From an uncultured Collinsella sp. (lineage in GTDB: Bacteria > Actinomycetota > Coriobacteriia > Coriobacteriales > Coriobacteriaceae), in contig CAUAEH010000001.1 in NCBI GenBank assembly GCA_958427975.1, positions 1-64,000 on the forward strand: a DNA stretch of 64,000 nt. The letters are read 5' to 3'. Below the pieces are notes generated by a model. The model did not search any database. It had not been told where the DNA came from and saw nothing but the letters and a program-made list of their open reading frames with translations. Position 1 is the stretch's first letter. Each line of letters starts with the position of its first letter. Shown here in pieces: positions 27,115 through 34,794 of the stretch. The position numbers were made by a program, and so were the translations under genes.

Positions 27115-28350
27115 TTGCGTATATACCGACGTGAAAAGTATCTGAAGCAAATGCGTGGTTTCTACCACGATGACGGGATGATCAAGGTGATCACCGGTGT
27201 TCGCAGATGCGGTAAATCCTGTCTCATGCAATCAATCGCAGACGAGCTTGTGGAATCCGGCGTAGCGAGCGACCACATCATCTATATCGACCTCGACTCA
27301 CGGGAGAACAGGAAGGTCAAGACGACCGATGAGCTCGAAAATCTGATTGATATGTCGACTCCAGCAGACACTGAGGGGACGAAGTATCTCTTCATCGATG
27401 AGATTCAGAGCGTCAAGGAATTTGAGCTGCTCATCAATGGCTACCGGACAGATGGCGGTTGGTCCATCTTCATTACCGGTTCGAATTCATATCTGCTTTC
27501 TGGGCAGCTTGTTACAAAGCTGACGGGTCGCTATATCGAGTTCGAGGTGTTCCCACTCGACTTTGCGGAATATATCGATATGAAGCGTTTTCTCGGCAAG
27601 CCTGTCAATGACGTTCTCGTGGGAGAGTTTACCGAGTACCTGACCCTTGGAGGATTTCCCAAAGCGTTGGAGTATGAGGGCGAGGATGAAAAGCGCACCT
27701 ATATCAAGAGTGTTATTCATGAGATCTTTGAAAAGGACGTCAAACATTCGAACAAGATTAAGAATGTCTCGGTTTTCGATGCCGTCCAGACGTATCTCAT
27801 CAACAACTTTGGTGCGCCGACGAACCTGAAGAACCTCCTTGCGTACTTCAATGATGTCGAGAAGATTCCCATCAAGCGCGAAACGCTCAATCGGTATATC
27901 CAGATTCTTGTTGACGCGAAGATCCTTTATCGCTGCTCGAGGTTCGATCTCAAGTCTCGGAGATTGCTTATCCGCGAAGAGAAGTACTACCTGGCTGATC
28001 CCGGCTTCTATTTCGCCATGAACACGGATGCGAGGATTAACTACGGGCCGGCGTTGGAGAACGTGCTCTACCTCTATCTTGCATCGCGCGGGTACGAGCT
28101 TTCTGTGGGCCGTATTGGGAAGCTCGAGTGTGACTTCATCGCTCGTAGGCGCAATGCTTACGCCTACATCCAGGTCTCTATGTCGATTGCCGACAGAGGC
28201 GTCGAGGAGCGCGAGTACAGGCCGTTCGGCCACATCAGGGATGGGTATCCGCGCTACTTGTTCACGCTTGATCCTCTATTGCAGGAGAGGGATGGCGTCA
28301 GGCACCTTAACATGGCGTCGTTTATGCAAGATGGCGGTGATCTTATTTGA
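27115..28350 (+). CDS. AAA_14/DUF4143 ATP-binding protein
   Basis: A 411-residue P-loop protein. Walker A is TGVRRCGKSCLMQSI (~25), and Walker B is YLFIDEIQSVKEFE with sensor I in ITGSNSYLL. The carboxy half is the DUF4143 region with a nuclease-like end (LECDFIARRRNAYAYIQVSMS). I favour the TTG start at 27115: it follows AAGAGGGG and gives RIYRREKYL, matching the family amino end; an ATG at 27088 has no such site. GC content is lower than the adjoining island, suggesting separate acquisition. These ATPases are common on mobile DNA; their role is undefined. Confidence 0.85.
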   Translation: MRIYRREKYLKQMRGFYHDDGMIKVITGVRRCGKSCLMQSIADELVESGVASDHIIYIDLDSRENRKVKTTDELENLIDMSTPADTEGTKYLFIDEIQSVKEFELLINGYRTDGGWSIFITGSNSYLLSGQLVTKLTGRYIEFEVFPLDFAEYIDMKRFLGKPVNDVLVGEFTEYLTLGGFPKALEYEGEDEKRTYIKSVIHEIFEKDVKHSNKIKNVSVFDAVQTYLINNFGAPTNLKNLLAYFNDVEKIPIKRETLNRYIQILVDAKILYRCSRFDLKSRRLLIREEKYYLADPGFYFAMNTDARINYGPALENVLYLYLASRGYELSVGRIGKLECDFIARRRNAYAYIQVSMSIADRGVEEREYRPFGHIRDGYPRYLFTLDPLLQERDGVRHLNMASFMQDGGDLI

Positions 28351-28508
28351 GCGGCGGCCAGATCCCTTTGCTTCCAAGTGCGCAAACAGCGCGGGTATCA
28401 AATGAGGACCATTGCCTCACGTAGAATCGATAGATTGAAAACTTGTTTTGATGTTGACAGGCTTTTGACCAGTGGCTCCTATTGCTGAGTGGGAATAGCG
28501 GAAATAAC

Positions 28509-28546
28509 AGCCTCCGGACCTTTTGGTTCGGAGGCTTTCTTTTTGC
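28509..28546 (+). terminator. Rho-independent terminator
   Basis: An 8-bp stem AGCCTCCG/CGGAGGCT (28509-28516, 28529-28536) with a T-rich tail on the plus strand. It lies 158 bases beyond the ATPase gene. The stretch in between (28351-28508) shows no gene. Confidence 0.85.
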
Positions 28547-28597
28547 ATATCTGCCTTAAACGATTCCTTGCCAAAGCCCCTTGAACATCGGGCGGAA

Positions 28598-29038
28598 TCA
28601 TCGAGCGTGTGCGTTTTCGTAGGCGCCCTTGATCTCTTCCGGCAAATCGTCGGGAATCAGCGCCTTAACTCTATCCTCGTTGCCATCCTGAATCGCCTGT
28701 TCGTAGTACCAGCATTTGAACTTCAGCATGTCCAGCGCGCGGTTCATCTTCGCGATCTCCGACTCCATGTGGGCCTTCCGCTCCTCGAACATGGCCTTGC
28801 GCTGGGGATATGTCGATGGGCCTTCTGCACACCATTCCATAAACAGTCGGATGTCCTTGATCTCCATCCCAGCCTTCTTTAGGCATTCGATGACCCGAAG
28901 CGCCTCGAGTTCCGTTTCGCCGAATCGGCGAATGCCGGACGTCCGCTCCAACCCCGGGAACAATCCCTGCTTGTCGTAATACCGCAGCGTGGATGCGGGC
29001 AAGCCGAACATCTCCGCCACCTGTCCGATTGTGTACAT
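28598..29038 (-). CDS. MerR-family regulator
   Basis: A 146-residue activator-type protein. The winged HTH is YTIGQVAEMFGLPASTLRYYDKQGLFP (~2-28) and RRFGETELEALRVIECLKKAGM (~38-60). A long dimerisation helix (~75-115) follows. The tail lacks clustered cysteines, so it probably senses an organic or electrophilic ligand. It is divergent from a redox operon, with a MerR-like promoter (29070-29097) in the 105-base gap. Confidence 0.9.
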   Translation of the reverse strand: MYTIGQVAEMFGLPASTLRYYDKQGLFPGLERTSGIRRFGETELEALRVIECLKKAGMEIKDIRLFMEWCAEGPSTYPQRKAMFEERKAHMESEIAKMNRALDMLKFKCWYYEQAIQDGNEDRVKALIPDDLPEEIKGAYENAHAR

Positions 29039-29069
29039 GGCCCCTCCGGATAAATCTTGAATTCATTCC

Positions 29070-29097
29070 TTGACCTAAAGTCAGGTTTAGGTATTAC
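29070..29097 (+). promoter_or_regulatory. MerR-type promoter of the redox operon
   Basis: TTGACC (29070-29075) and TATTAC (29092-29097) are separated by 16 bases containing the ACCT...AGGT dyad around AAAGTC. A dyad placed between -35 and -10 is typical of MerR-controlled promoters, though 16 bases is shorter than the usual 19 and the -10 assignment is uncertain. Confidence 0.5.
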
Positions 29098-29143
29098 CTT
29101 CATTCTCGTCAATATAAATCGGGAGTTCAAGGGGTATTCCGCA

Positions 29144-29275
29144 ATGAGCAAAACGGTTTTGATGGTCTCTTCAAGTCCTCGAAAGAGCGGGAATTCCGAG
29201 ACGTTGGCGGCGGCTTTCGCCAACGGCGCGCGGGAGGCGGGGCGCTTGGCCGCGCGTAAGCAGATTCGTGTTTAG
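29144..29275 (+). pseudogene. Truncated NADPH-dependent FMN reductase
   Basis: The 43-residue product starts like a flavodoxin-fold reductase: SKTVLMVSSSPRKSGNSETLAAAFANGAREAG has the FMN phosphate loop S-S-P-R-K-S-G-N-S. Intact proteins of this type run to about 180 residues, with a CxxC-like segment and a P-I-Y-W motif. Here the frame ends after RLAARKQIRV. The lost part was probably deleted. It is the first gene of the MerR-controlled operon; an intact relative lies at 31186. Confidence 0.72.
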
Positions 29276-29300
29276 AACCATCGATAGGAGGAAATCGATC

Positions 29301-30065
29301 ATGGCAATTAAGCAGACGGCGGGCAGAGATGCCCTGGGGGACTTTGCCCCCAAATTCGCACAGCTCAACGACGACGTGCTGTTCGGCGAGGTGTGGAGCC
29401 GGGAGGGCGAGCTCTCCCTTCGAGACCGCAGCGTGGTGACGGTGGTTGCCCTAATGGCGCAGGGCCTGACGGACTCCTCGTTCCAATATCATCTGATGTC
29501 CGCAAAGAACAACGGCGTGACCAGGGCGGAGATAGCGGAGATCCTTACGCACGCGGCGTTTTACGCGGGCTGGCCCAAGGCATGGGCGGCCTTCCGTATG
29601 GCGAAGGAGGTCTGGGCGGATGACGATGCCACCGACGCAAAGGCCGAGCACCAAAACGAGATGGCCTTTCCCATCGGTGCCCCTAACGACGCATTCGCGA
29701 AGTACTTTATTGGGCAAAGCTACCTTGCGCCCCTTTCCACCGAGCAGGTCGGCATTTACAACGTGACGTTTGAGCCCGGTTGCCGCAACAACTGGCACGT
29801 CCATCACGCCAAAAGCGGTGGGGGGCAGATCCTCGTCTGCATGGCTGGTCGAGGGCTTTACCAGGAATGGGGTAAACCGGCACAGGAGCTGTGCCCTGGC
29901 GATGTAGTAAATATTCCCGCGGGCGTAAAGCACTGGCACGGTGCGGCGCCCGACAGCTGGTTCTCCCATCTCGCAGTGGAGGTTCCGGGCGAGGAGGCCT
30001 CCAACGAGTGGTTGGAGCCCGTGGACGACGAGCAATACCTTAAAGCGACTGACAAGGAGGCTTAG
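29301..30065 (+). CDS. Carboxymuconolactone decarboxylase-cupin fusion
   Basis: A 254-residue two-domain protein. Residues ~1-105 are a CMD/AhpD-like helical domain (LSLRDRSVVTVVALMAQG and EIAEILTHAAFYAGWPKAWAAF). Residues ~130-235 are a cupin barrel with metal-binding histidines in NNWHVHHAKSGG and GVKHWHGAAP. The CMD part lacks the CxxC pair of peroxidatic AhpD. AGGAGG precedes the ATG. Such fusions recur beside alpha/beta hydrolases and flavin reductases and are thought to act on small carbonyl or quinone compounds; the substrate is unknown. Confidence 0.88.
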   Translation: MAIKQTAGRDALGDFAPKFAQLNDDVLFGEVWSREGELSLRDRSVVTVVALMAQGLTDSSFQYHLMSAKNNGVTRAEIAEILTHAAFYAGWPKAWAAFRMAKEVWADDDATDAKAEHQNEMAFPIGAPNDAFAKYFIGQSYLAPLSTEQVGIYNVTFEPGCRNNWHVHHAKSGGGQILVCMAGRGLYQEWGKPAQELCPGDVVNIPAGVKHWHGAAPDSWFSHLAVEVPGEEASNEWLEPVDDEQYLKATDKEA

Positions 30066-30067
30066 GC

Positions 30068-31039
30068 ATGGAACAGTTGAAACTGACGCAGGAATGGGAC
30101 AAAGTATTCCCCAAAAACGACAAGGTTGAGCACAGCAAGGCGACCTTCCACAACCGATACGGCATCACGCTGGCTGCCGACGTATACGTGCCTAAGAACA
30201 CGGAAGGCAAGCTGCCCGCCATCGCCGTCAGCGGCCCGTTTGGCGCGGTGAAGGAGCAGTCCTCCGGCCTGTACGCGCAGAAAATGGCGGAGCTGGGCTT
30301 TTTCGCAATTGCCTTTGACCCGTCCTATACCGGCGAGAGCGGCGGCACGCCCCGCTATGTAGCATCGCCGGACATCAACACCGAGGACTTCTGCGCAGCG
30401 GTGGATTTCCTCTCTGTACAAGAAAGTGTTGACCCGGAGCGTATCGGCATCATCGGTATCTGCGGTTGGGGCGGCATGGCAGTCAATGCGGCGGCCATCG
30501 ATATCCGTATCAAAGCTACCGCGGCTATGACCATGTACGATATGACCCGCGTGACCGCAAATGGCTACTTTGACGCCGAGGATTCCGAGCAGGCGCGCTT
30601 CGAAAAGCGTAAAGCGCTGAACGCGCAGCGCACCGAGGACTATAAAAACGGCAGCTATGCGCTGGCGGGCGGCGTGGTCGATCCGCTACCGGAGGACGCG
30701 CCGCAGTTTGTAGCGGACTATTACGCCTACTACAAAACTCCGCGAGGCTATCATCCCCGCAGCCTGAACTCTAACGGTGGCTGGAATGTGACGTCCTCGC
30801 TGTCGTTCCTAAATATGCCGATTTTGCAATACAGCAGCGAAATTCGCTCTGCGGTACTGCTGGTGCATGGCGAGAAGGCGCACTCCCGTTATTTCAGCGA
30901 AACCGCGTACAACAAGCTGACGGGGGACAACAAGGAATTGTTCATTATCCCCGGCGCCAGCCATACCGACCTCTACGATCAGATGGATATCATTCCGTTT
31001 GAAAAGCTGAAGGCGTTCTTTGAGGAATACCTGAAATAA
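30068..31039 (+). CDS. Alpha/beta hydrolase with cysteine nucleophile
   Basis: A 323-residue hydrolase starting two bases after the upstream stop. The nucleophile elbow reads GICGWGGM, placing Cys where most relatives have Ser, as in dienelactone-hydrolase-like enzymes. The acid is probably in the VLLVHGEKAHSRYFSE region and the catalytic histidine in IPGASHTDLYD. A lid region (~165-235) separates core strands. Coupling to the CMD-cupin gene suggests sequential action on one small substrate, possibly a lactone or quinone-type compound. Confidence 0.85.
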   Translation: MEQLKLTQEWDKVFPKNDKVEHSKATFHNRYGITLAADVYVPKNTEGKLPAIAVSGPFGAVKEQSSGLYAQKMAELGFFAIAFDPSYTGESGGTPRYVASPDINTEDFCAAVDFLSVQESVDPERIGIIGICGWGGMAVNAAAIDIRIKATAAMTMYDMTRVTANGYFDAEDSEQARFEKRKALNAQRTEDYKNGSYALAGGVVDPLPEDAPQFVADYYAYYKTPRGYHPRSLNSNGGWNVTSSLSFLNMPILQYSSEIRSAVLLVHGEKAHSRYFSETAYNKLTGDNKELFIIPGASHTDLYDQMDIIPFEKLKAFFEEYLK

Positions 31040-31185
31040 GCGTGTATTGATTTAATGCCAGGTCTCCAGCAACGATTCTTCTAAAGAGTGGGAGTAGCTG
31101 AAACGAGGCGATTGAATAACTCCATTCGTTTTGGTTACAACGAAATGTGTGCCGCGCGTCTGCGGCATGAAGAAGGGAGATTTCT

Positions 31186-31716
31186 ATGAATATCGTTGTG
31201 TTGAGTGGTAGCCCGCGCAAGGGTGCCAATACCGACACCATGGTCGAGGCATTTGCCGAGACCGCGCGCGAGGCCGGCCATACGGTCGAGGTCGTCCGCG
31301 TTGCCGGCAAAAAGATTGCTGGTTGTCTGGGATGTCAGTACTGCTTTACCCATGAGGGCACCTGTGTGCAGACGGATGACATGGCCGATGTGATCGAGTC
31401 GCTGAAAGGCGCCGATATGGTTGTCTTCGCTTCGCCTATCTACTGGTTTGATATCACTGCGCAGGAGAAGGCCGCCATCGACCGCCTGTACGCCTTCGGT
31501 GCTACGGGCTTCCCGTTCACCAAGACGGCCCTTTTGCTCGATAGCCACAGCGAGGGCGTCTATGATGCAGCGATCGCTATGTACAAGTCAACTTGCGCAT
31601 ACTGCAAGTGGGAGGACCAGGGCATTGTCACCATCAACGGTATGACCGAGCGCGACAGCATGGCATCGTCGCCCAAGTTGAAAGAGGTGCGAGAGCTCGC
31701 TCGCAAGCTCGCCTAA
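31186..31716 (+). CDS. Flavodoxin-fold NADPH-dependent FMN reductase
   Basis: A 176-residue flavin oxidoreductase. The FMN phosphate loop is SGSPRKGANTDT (~7), followed by AGCLGCQYCFTHEGTCVQTDDM with several cysteines that may bind a cluster or act as a redox pair. FASPIYWFDITAQEKAAIDRLY is the second flavin contact. A GAAGGGAG site precedes the ATG. It is separated by 146 bases from the hydrolase gene and may be cotranscribed or have its own promoter. It is the intact counterpart of the fragment at 29144. Confidence 0.88.
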   Translation: MNIVVLSGSPRKGANTDTMVEAFAETAREAGHTVEVVRVAGKKIAGCLGCQYCFTHEGTCVQTDDMADVIESLKGADMVVFASPIYWFDITAQEKAAIDRLYAFGATGFPFTKTALLLDSHSEGVYDAAIAMYKSTCAYCKWEDQGIVTINGMTERDSMASSPKLKEVRELARKLA

Positions 31717-31728
31717 GGACAAGAAGAA

Positions 31729-31794
31729 CGCATGGCAATCAGCGTTGGCGGAAAGCCTACTTCCCTTACCAAGAGGATTACTGATTGCCATGCG
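31729..31794. repeat. Inverted repeat, 14-bp perfect arms, 38-nt loop
   Basis: CGCATGGCAATCAG (31729-31742) and its exact reverse complement (31781-31794) flank a 38-base loop without a T tract. It lies between the reductase and the convergent ATPase remnant. It may be a weak bidirectional terminator or an insertion scar. Confidence 0.65.
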
Positions 31795-31823
31795 TTGATG
31801 TCCTTATGGACAATCTCCGCATG

Positions 31824-32326
31824 CTAGGAGACTTTCTCGCTCAGGAACTCCCTGAATGCGGGGATGTCAAAGCCAACGAGACCACGCCCACGTTCCCCGA
31901 TGACGCCGTCCTCGAGAAGGCGGCGTTTGTACTGGCTTGCGTAGTTGCTGGCGACACCCATGCGTTTGGCTATCTCCGAGACCCTGCTGGGGCCAGAATC
32001 GGGCAGCATCGCGAGTAAAAACTTAATGTCTTTATCGGAAAGCTCTCGATAGGTCGTTTCGAGAGAAGCCCGATGTCATGCTTCTCGAGTTGCCTGAAGA
32101 CGCCATTCATGTACGTGCGCCAGTTACCCTGAGTCTCCTGAGCATATGTCCAATCGATGCCGACTGGCCCAATCTGAACGCCGCTTATGCACGCGCGAGG
32201 CTGTGAGAGGCGGCTATCTGCCGCCTCTTTGGTTCGCTCGATAATATCTTCGAGCATGCCTGGCATGGCGGAGACATTTGCTGCGGTCCACGGTGGCCCC
32301 TTTGCAGGTTTTGCTAGTTTTTGCAA
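31824..32326 (-). pseudogene. Decayed AAA-type ATPase gene
   Basis: Two minus-strand frames carry matching pieces of one ATPase. The upstream piece (to about 32080) has CISGVQIGPVGIDWTYAQETQGNWRTYMNGVFRQLEKHDIGL. The downstream piece, in another frame, has ASLETTYRELSDKDIKFLLAML, then DSGPSRVSEIAKRMGVASNYASQYKRRLL and GRGLVGFDIPAF. The last part is the HTH-like end of archaeal-type STAND/AAA proteins. The frame changes near 32075-32085, exactly where the expected LITVDEV Walker B segment is missing, and the P-loop end is absent. I infer deletions and a frameshift. Confidence 0.65.
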
Positions 32327-32356
32327 CTTTTGCTAATTTTTGCAAGTTTTGCTAAC
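32301..32356. repeat. Short alternating TTTGCA/TTTGCTA tandem repeat
   Basis: Six units of 9-10 bases alternate between TTTGCA and TTTGCTA, each followed by RGT, AST or AA-type bases. The array overlaps the beginning of the decayed ATPase. The helical-turn spacing could indicate a former protein-binding array or slipped-strand expansion. No gene is present from 32357 to 32508. Confidence 0.6.
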
Positions 32357-32435
32357 GGTTTAACATGTCTTGTGCCGCGGGATTGCAGGAGTGAAAAACG
32401 GGGATTCCTATTATTCCGACTACGTTGCAGCGAGC

Positions 32436-32472
32436 GGGGCCCGGAGCGCGATGTTGCTGCGCTCCGGGCCCC
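32436..32472. terminator. GC-rich hairpin after the topoisomerase genes
   Basis: A 14-bp perfect stem GGGGCCCGGAGCGC/GCGCTCCGGGCCCC with a 9-nt loop lies 37 bases beyond the topoisomerase A-subunit stop. It lacks a T tract on the minus strand. It probably ends or protects that transcript. Confidence 0.6.
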
Positions 32473-32508
32473 ACCGTTTTGAGAGCTTATGGCGGTTCTG
32501 CCGTCGTC

Positions 32509-34749
32509 CTAGTCAAACAGGCTCGGCATGTCGTTTTCCTTCATGAGGGCACCGGCTGAGGGGAGGCTCTGCGCGGTGAACTTCTCGGCCGAGACGCCGG
32601 CGCCAAGAATCTCCTCGGTCGTGCCGACGGTGGTGACCGAGCGGCCCTTCTTGGCCGTAAAGGCCTGGACGCCCTGCGTGTTGGTAGTCGTCTTGGTCTT
32701 GAGCAACGACGTGTTAAAGTTCATCAAACGATAGTCGCTCGAGACCAGTGCGATGTCGCGATCTTCCTTGAGCACCTGGGCATACAGCAGCTTGCTGCCA
32801 CCGTAGATGGCGTTCTTGAGGCGTTTGCGGTTGGTCTTGGTGACGTATCCAGAAAGCGCGACGCGCACCACGCGGCCGTTCTCAAAGACAAACAGCACGT
32901 CGGCCTTGTAGTCCTCGGGGTCGATGACCCAGATGACACTCTCGTCGGGTTCCATCTCAAGATCGGTCGGCAGGTACGAGCCCAGCTGGGCCGACTTGGT
33001 ATCCTCAAACGTCGCGACCTTGCACTTGTATACCTGACTCTTGTTGGTAAACACGAGCAGCTCGTGCGTGTTGGAGGACGGGAACTCGATAAAGGGCTTA
33101 TCGCCGTCCTTGTACTTGAGCGTGGTCGCCTTCTTGAGCACGCGGTCCGTCATCTTCTTAAGGTAGCCATCGCGCGAGAGCATGATGGTCACCGGGTACT
33201 CCTCGACCTCGGGCTCCAGGCTTACCTCGACGACCTCATGGGGCTCGATCCTGCCCGTGCGGCGCGGCATCACATATTTCTTGTTGACTGCTGCCAGCTC
33301 ATCGCTGATGACCTTCTTGATGTTGTCTTCGCTCGAGAGAATCTCCTCAAGCTCGGCAATCTCACCCTCGAGCTTGGCGATGTCCTTGGTGCGGTTGAGG
33401 ATGTACTCCTCGTTGATGTTGCGGAGCTTAAGTTCGGCAACAAACTCGGCCTGGGTCTCGTCGATGTCGAAACCCTTCATAAGGTTGGGCACGACCTCGG
33501 CCTCGAGCTTGGTGCCACGGATGATGGCGATCGCCTTGTCGATGTCGAGCAGGATCGCCTCGAGGCCGTGCAGCAGGTGCAGGCGCTCGGACTTTTTGCC
33601 CAGGTCATAGTTAATGCGGCGACGTGTGGACTCAATACGCCACTTGACCCACTCGTGCAGGATCTGACGCACGCCCATAACACGGGGATAGCCGTCGACT
33701 AGCACGTTAAAGTTGCACGAGAACGAATCCTGTAGCGTGGTCGAGCGATAGAGCTTGGCCATGAGCTTGTCGGGGTCGACGCCACGCTTAAGGTCGATGG
33801 CGATGCGCAGGCCCGAGAGGTCGGTCTCGTCGCGGATGTCGGCAATCTCCTTGACCTTGCCCTCTTTGGAGAGCTTGACGATGCGCTCGATGATGACATC
33901 GGTCTTGGTGGTGTAGGGGATCTCGTAGACCTCGATGATGCGCTCTTCAGGAATCCAACGCCAGCGGGAGCGAATCTGGAAGCTGCCAAGGCCGGTCTCG
34001 ATGATCTTCTCCATCTCCTCGCGGCGGTAGATAATCTCGCCGCCGGTCGAGAAGTCGGGCATGGGCATGTACTCGAGCAGATCGCAGTCGGGATCCTGCA
34101 GGTAGTGCATCGTGGCGGTACAGACCTCGTTGAGGTTGAAACCGCAGATGTCGGACGCCATGGCTACGCCGATGCCCTTGTTGGCCGAGACGAGGATATT
34201 GGGGAACGTGGTGGGCAGCAGGCGCGGCTCCTTCATGGCACCGTCGTAGCTGTCGACGAAGTCGACCGGGTCCTTGTCGATGTCCTTGAAGATCTCGGCG
34301 CTGATGGGGGAGAGCTTGGCCTCGGTATAACGCGAGGCGGCGTAGCTCAGATCGCCCGAATAGTACTTGCCAAAGTTGCCCTTCGACTCCACGAAGGGGG
34401 CAAGCAGTGCTTCGTTGCCCGTCGCCAGGCGCACCATCGTCTCGTAGATCGCGGCATCGCCGTGCGGGTTGAGCTTCATGGTCTGGCCCACGATGTTGGC
34501 GCTCTTCTGGCGCTCGCCCTTGAGCAGACCCATCTTGTACATGGTGTAGAGCAGCTTGCGGTGCGAGGGCTTAAAGCCGTCGATCTCGGGGAACGCACGC
34601 GAGACGTTGACGCTCATGGCGTAGGGCATGTAGTTGACCTCGAGCGTCTGCGTGATCGGCTGGTCGGTGACCTCGGAGTGCAGGCCGATGACGTTTTCGG
34701 CGTTGACCTGCTTTTTCTTTGGCTGGTTCTTCGTCTTCTTCTTTGCCAC
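32509..34749 (-). CDS. Type IIA DNA topoisomerase, A subunit
   Basis: A 746-residue GyrA/ParC-type subunit that cuts and rejoins double-stranded DNA. A lysine-rich amino end precedes the breakage-reunion domain. NPHGDAAIYETM (~95) is the quinolone-contact helix and AASRYTEAKL (~138) has the active tyrosine. A coiled coil (~440-490) and a beta-pinwheel tail (~520-740) without a clear GyrA box follow. At the positions of E. coli GyrA Ser83 and Asp87 it has Ala and Glu. It is 45 bases downstream of its partner B subunit. A topoisomerase IV-like decatenase role is likely; gyrase-versus-topo IV identity is not settled by sequence. Confidence 0.9.
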   Translation of the reverse strand: MAKKKTKNQPKKKQVNAENVIGLHSEVTDQPITQTLEVNYMPYAMSVNVSRAFPEIDGFKPSHRKLLYTMYKMGLLKGERQKSANIVGQTMKLNPHGDAAIYETMVRLATGNEALLAPFVESKGNFGKYYSGDLSYAASRYTEAKLSPISAEIFKDIDKDPVDFVDSYDGAMKEPRLLPTTFPNILVSANKGIGVAMASDICGFNLNEVCTATMHYLQDPDCDLLEYMPMPDFSTGGEIIYRREEMEKIIETGLGSFQIRSRWRWIPEERIIEVYEIPYTTKTDVIIERIVKLSKEGKVKEIADIRDETDLSGLRIAIDLKRGVDPDKLMAKLYRSTTLQDSFSCNFNVLVDGYPRVMGVRQILHEWVKWRIESTRRRINYDLGKKSERLHLLHGLEAILLDIDKAIAIIRGTKLEAEVVPNLMKGFDIDETQAEFVAELKLRNINEEYILNRTKDIAKLEGEIAELEEILSSEDNIKKVISDELAAVNKKYVMPRRTGRIEPHEVVEVSLEPEVEEYPVTIMLSRDGYLKKMTDRVLKKATTLKYKDGDKPFIEFPSSNTHELLVFTNKSQVYKCKVATFEDTKSAQLGSYLPTDLEMEPDESVIWVIDPEDYKADVLFVFENGRVVRVALSGYVTKTNRKRLKNAIYGGSKLLYAQVLKEDRDIALVSSDYRLMNFNTSLLKTKTTTNTQGVQAFTAKKGRSVTTVGTTEEILGAGVSAEKFTAQSLPSAGALMKENDMPSLFD

Positions 34750-34794
34750 GATTCCCTCTTGAACTTCTTATGGGCCGTCGTTATCGATTTGCTG

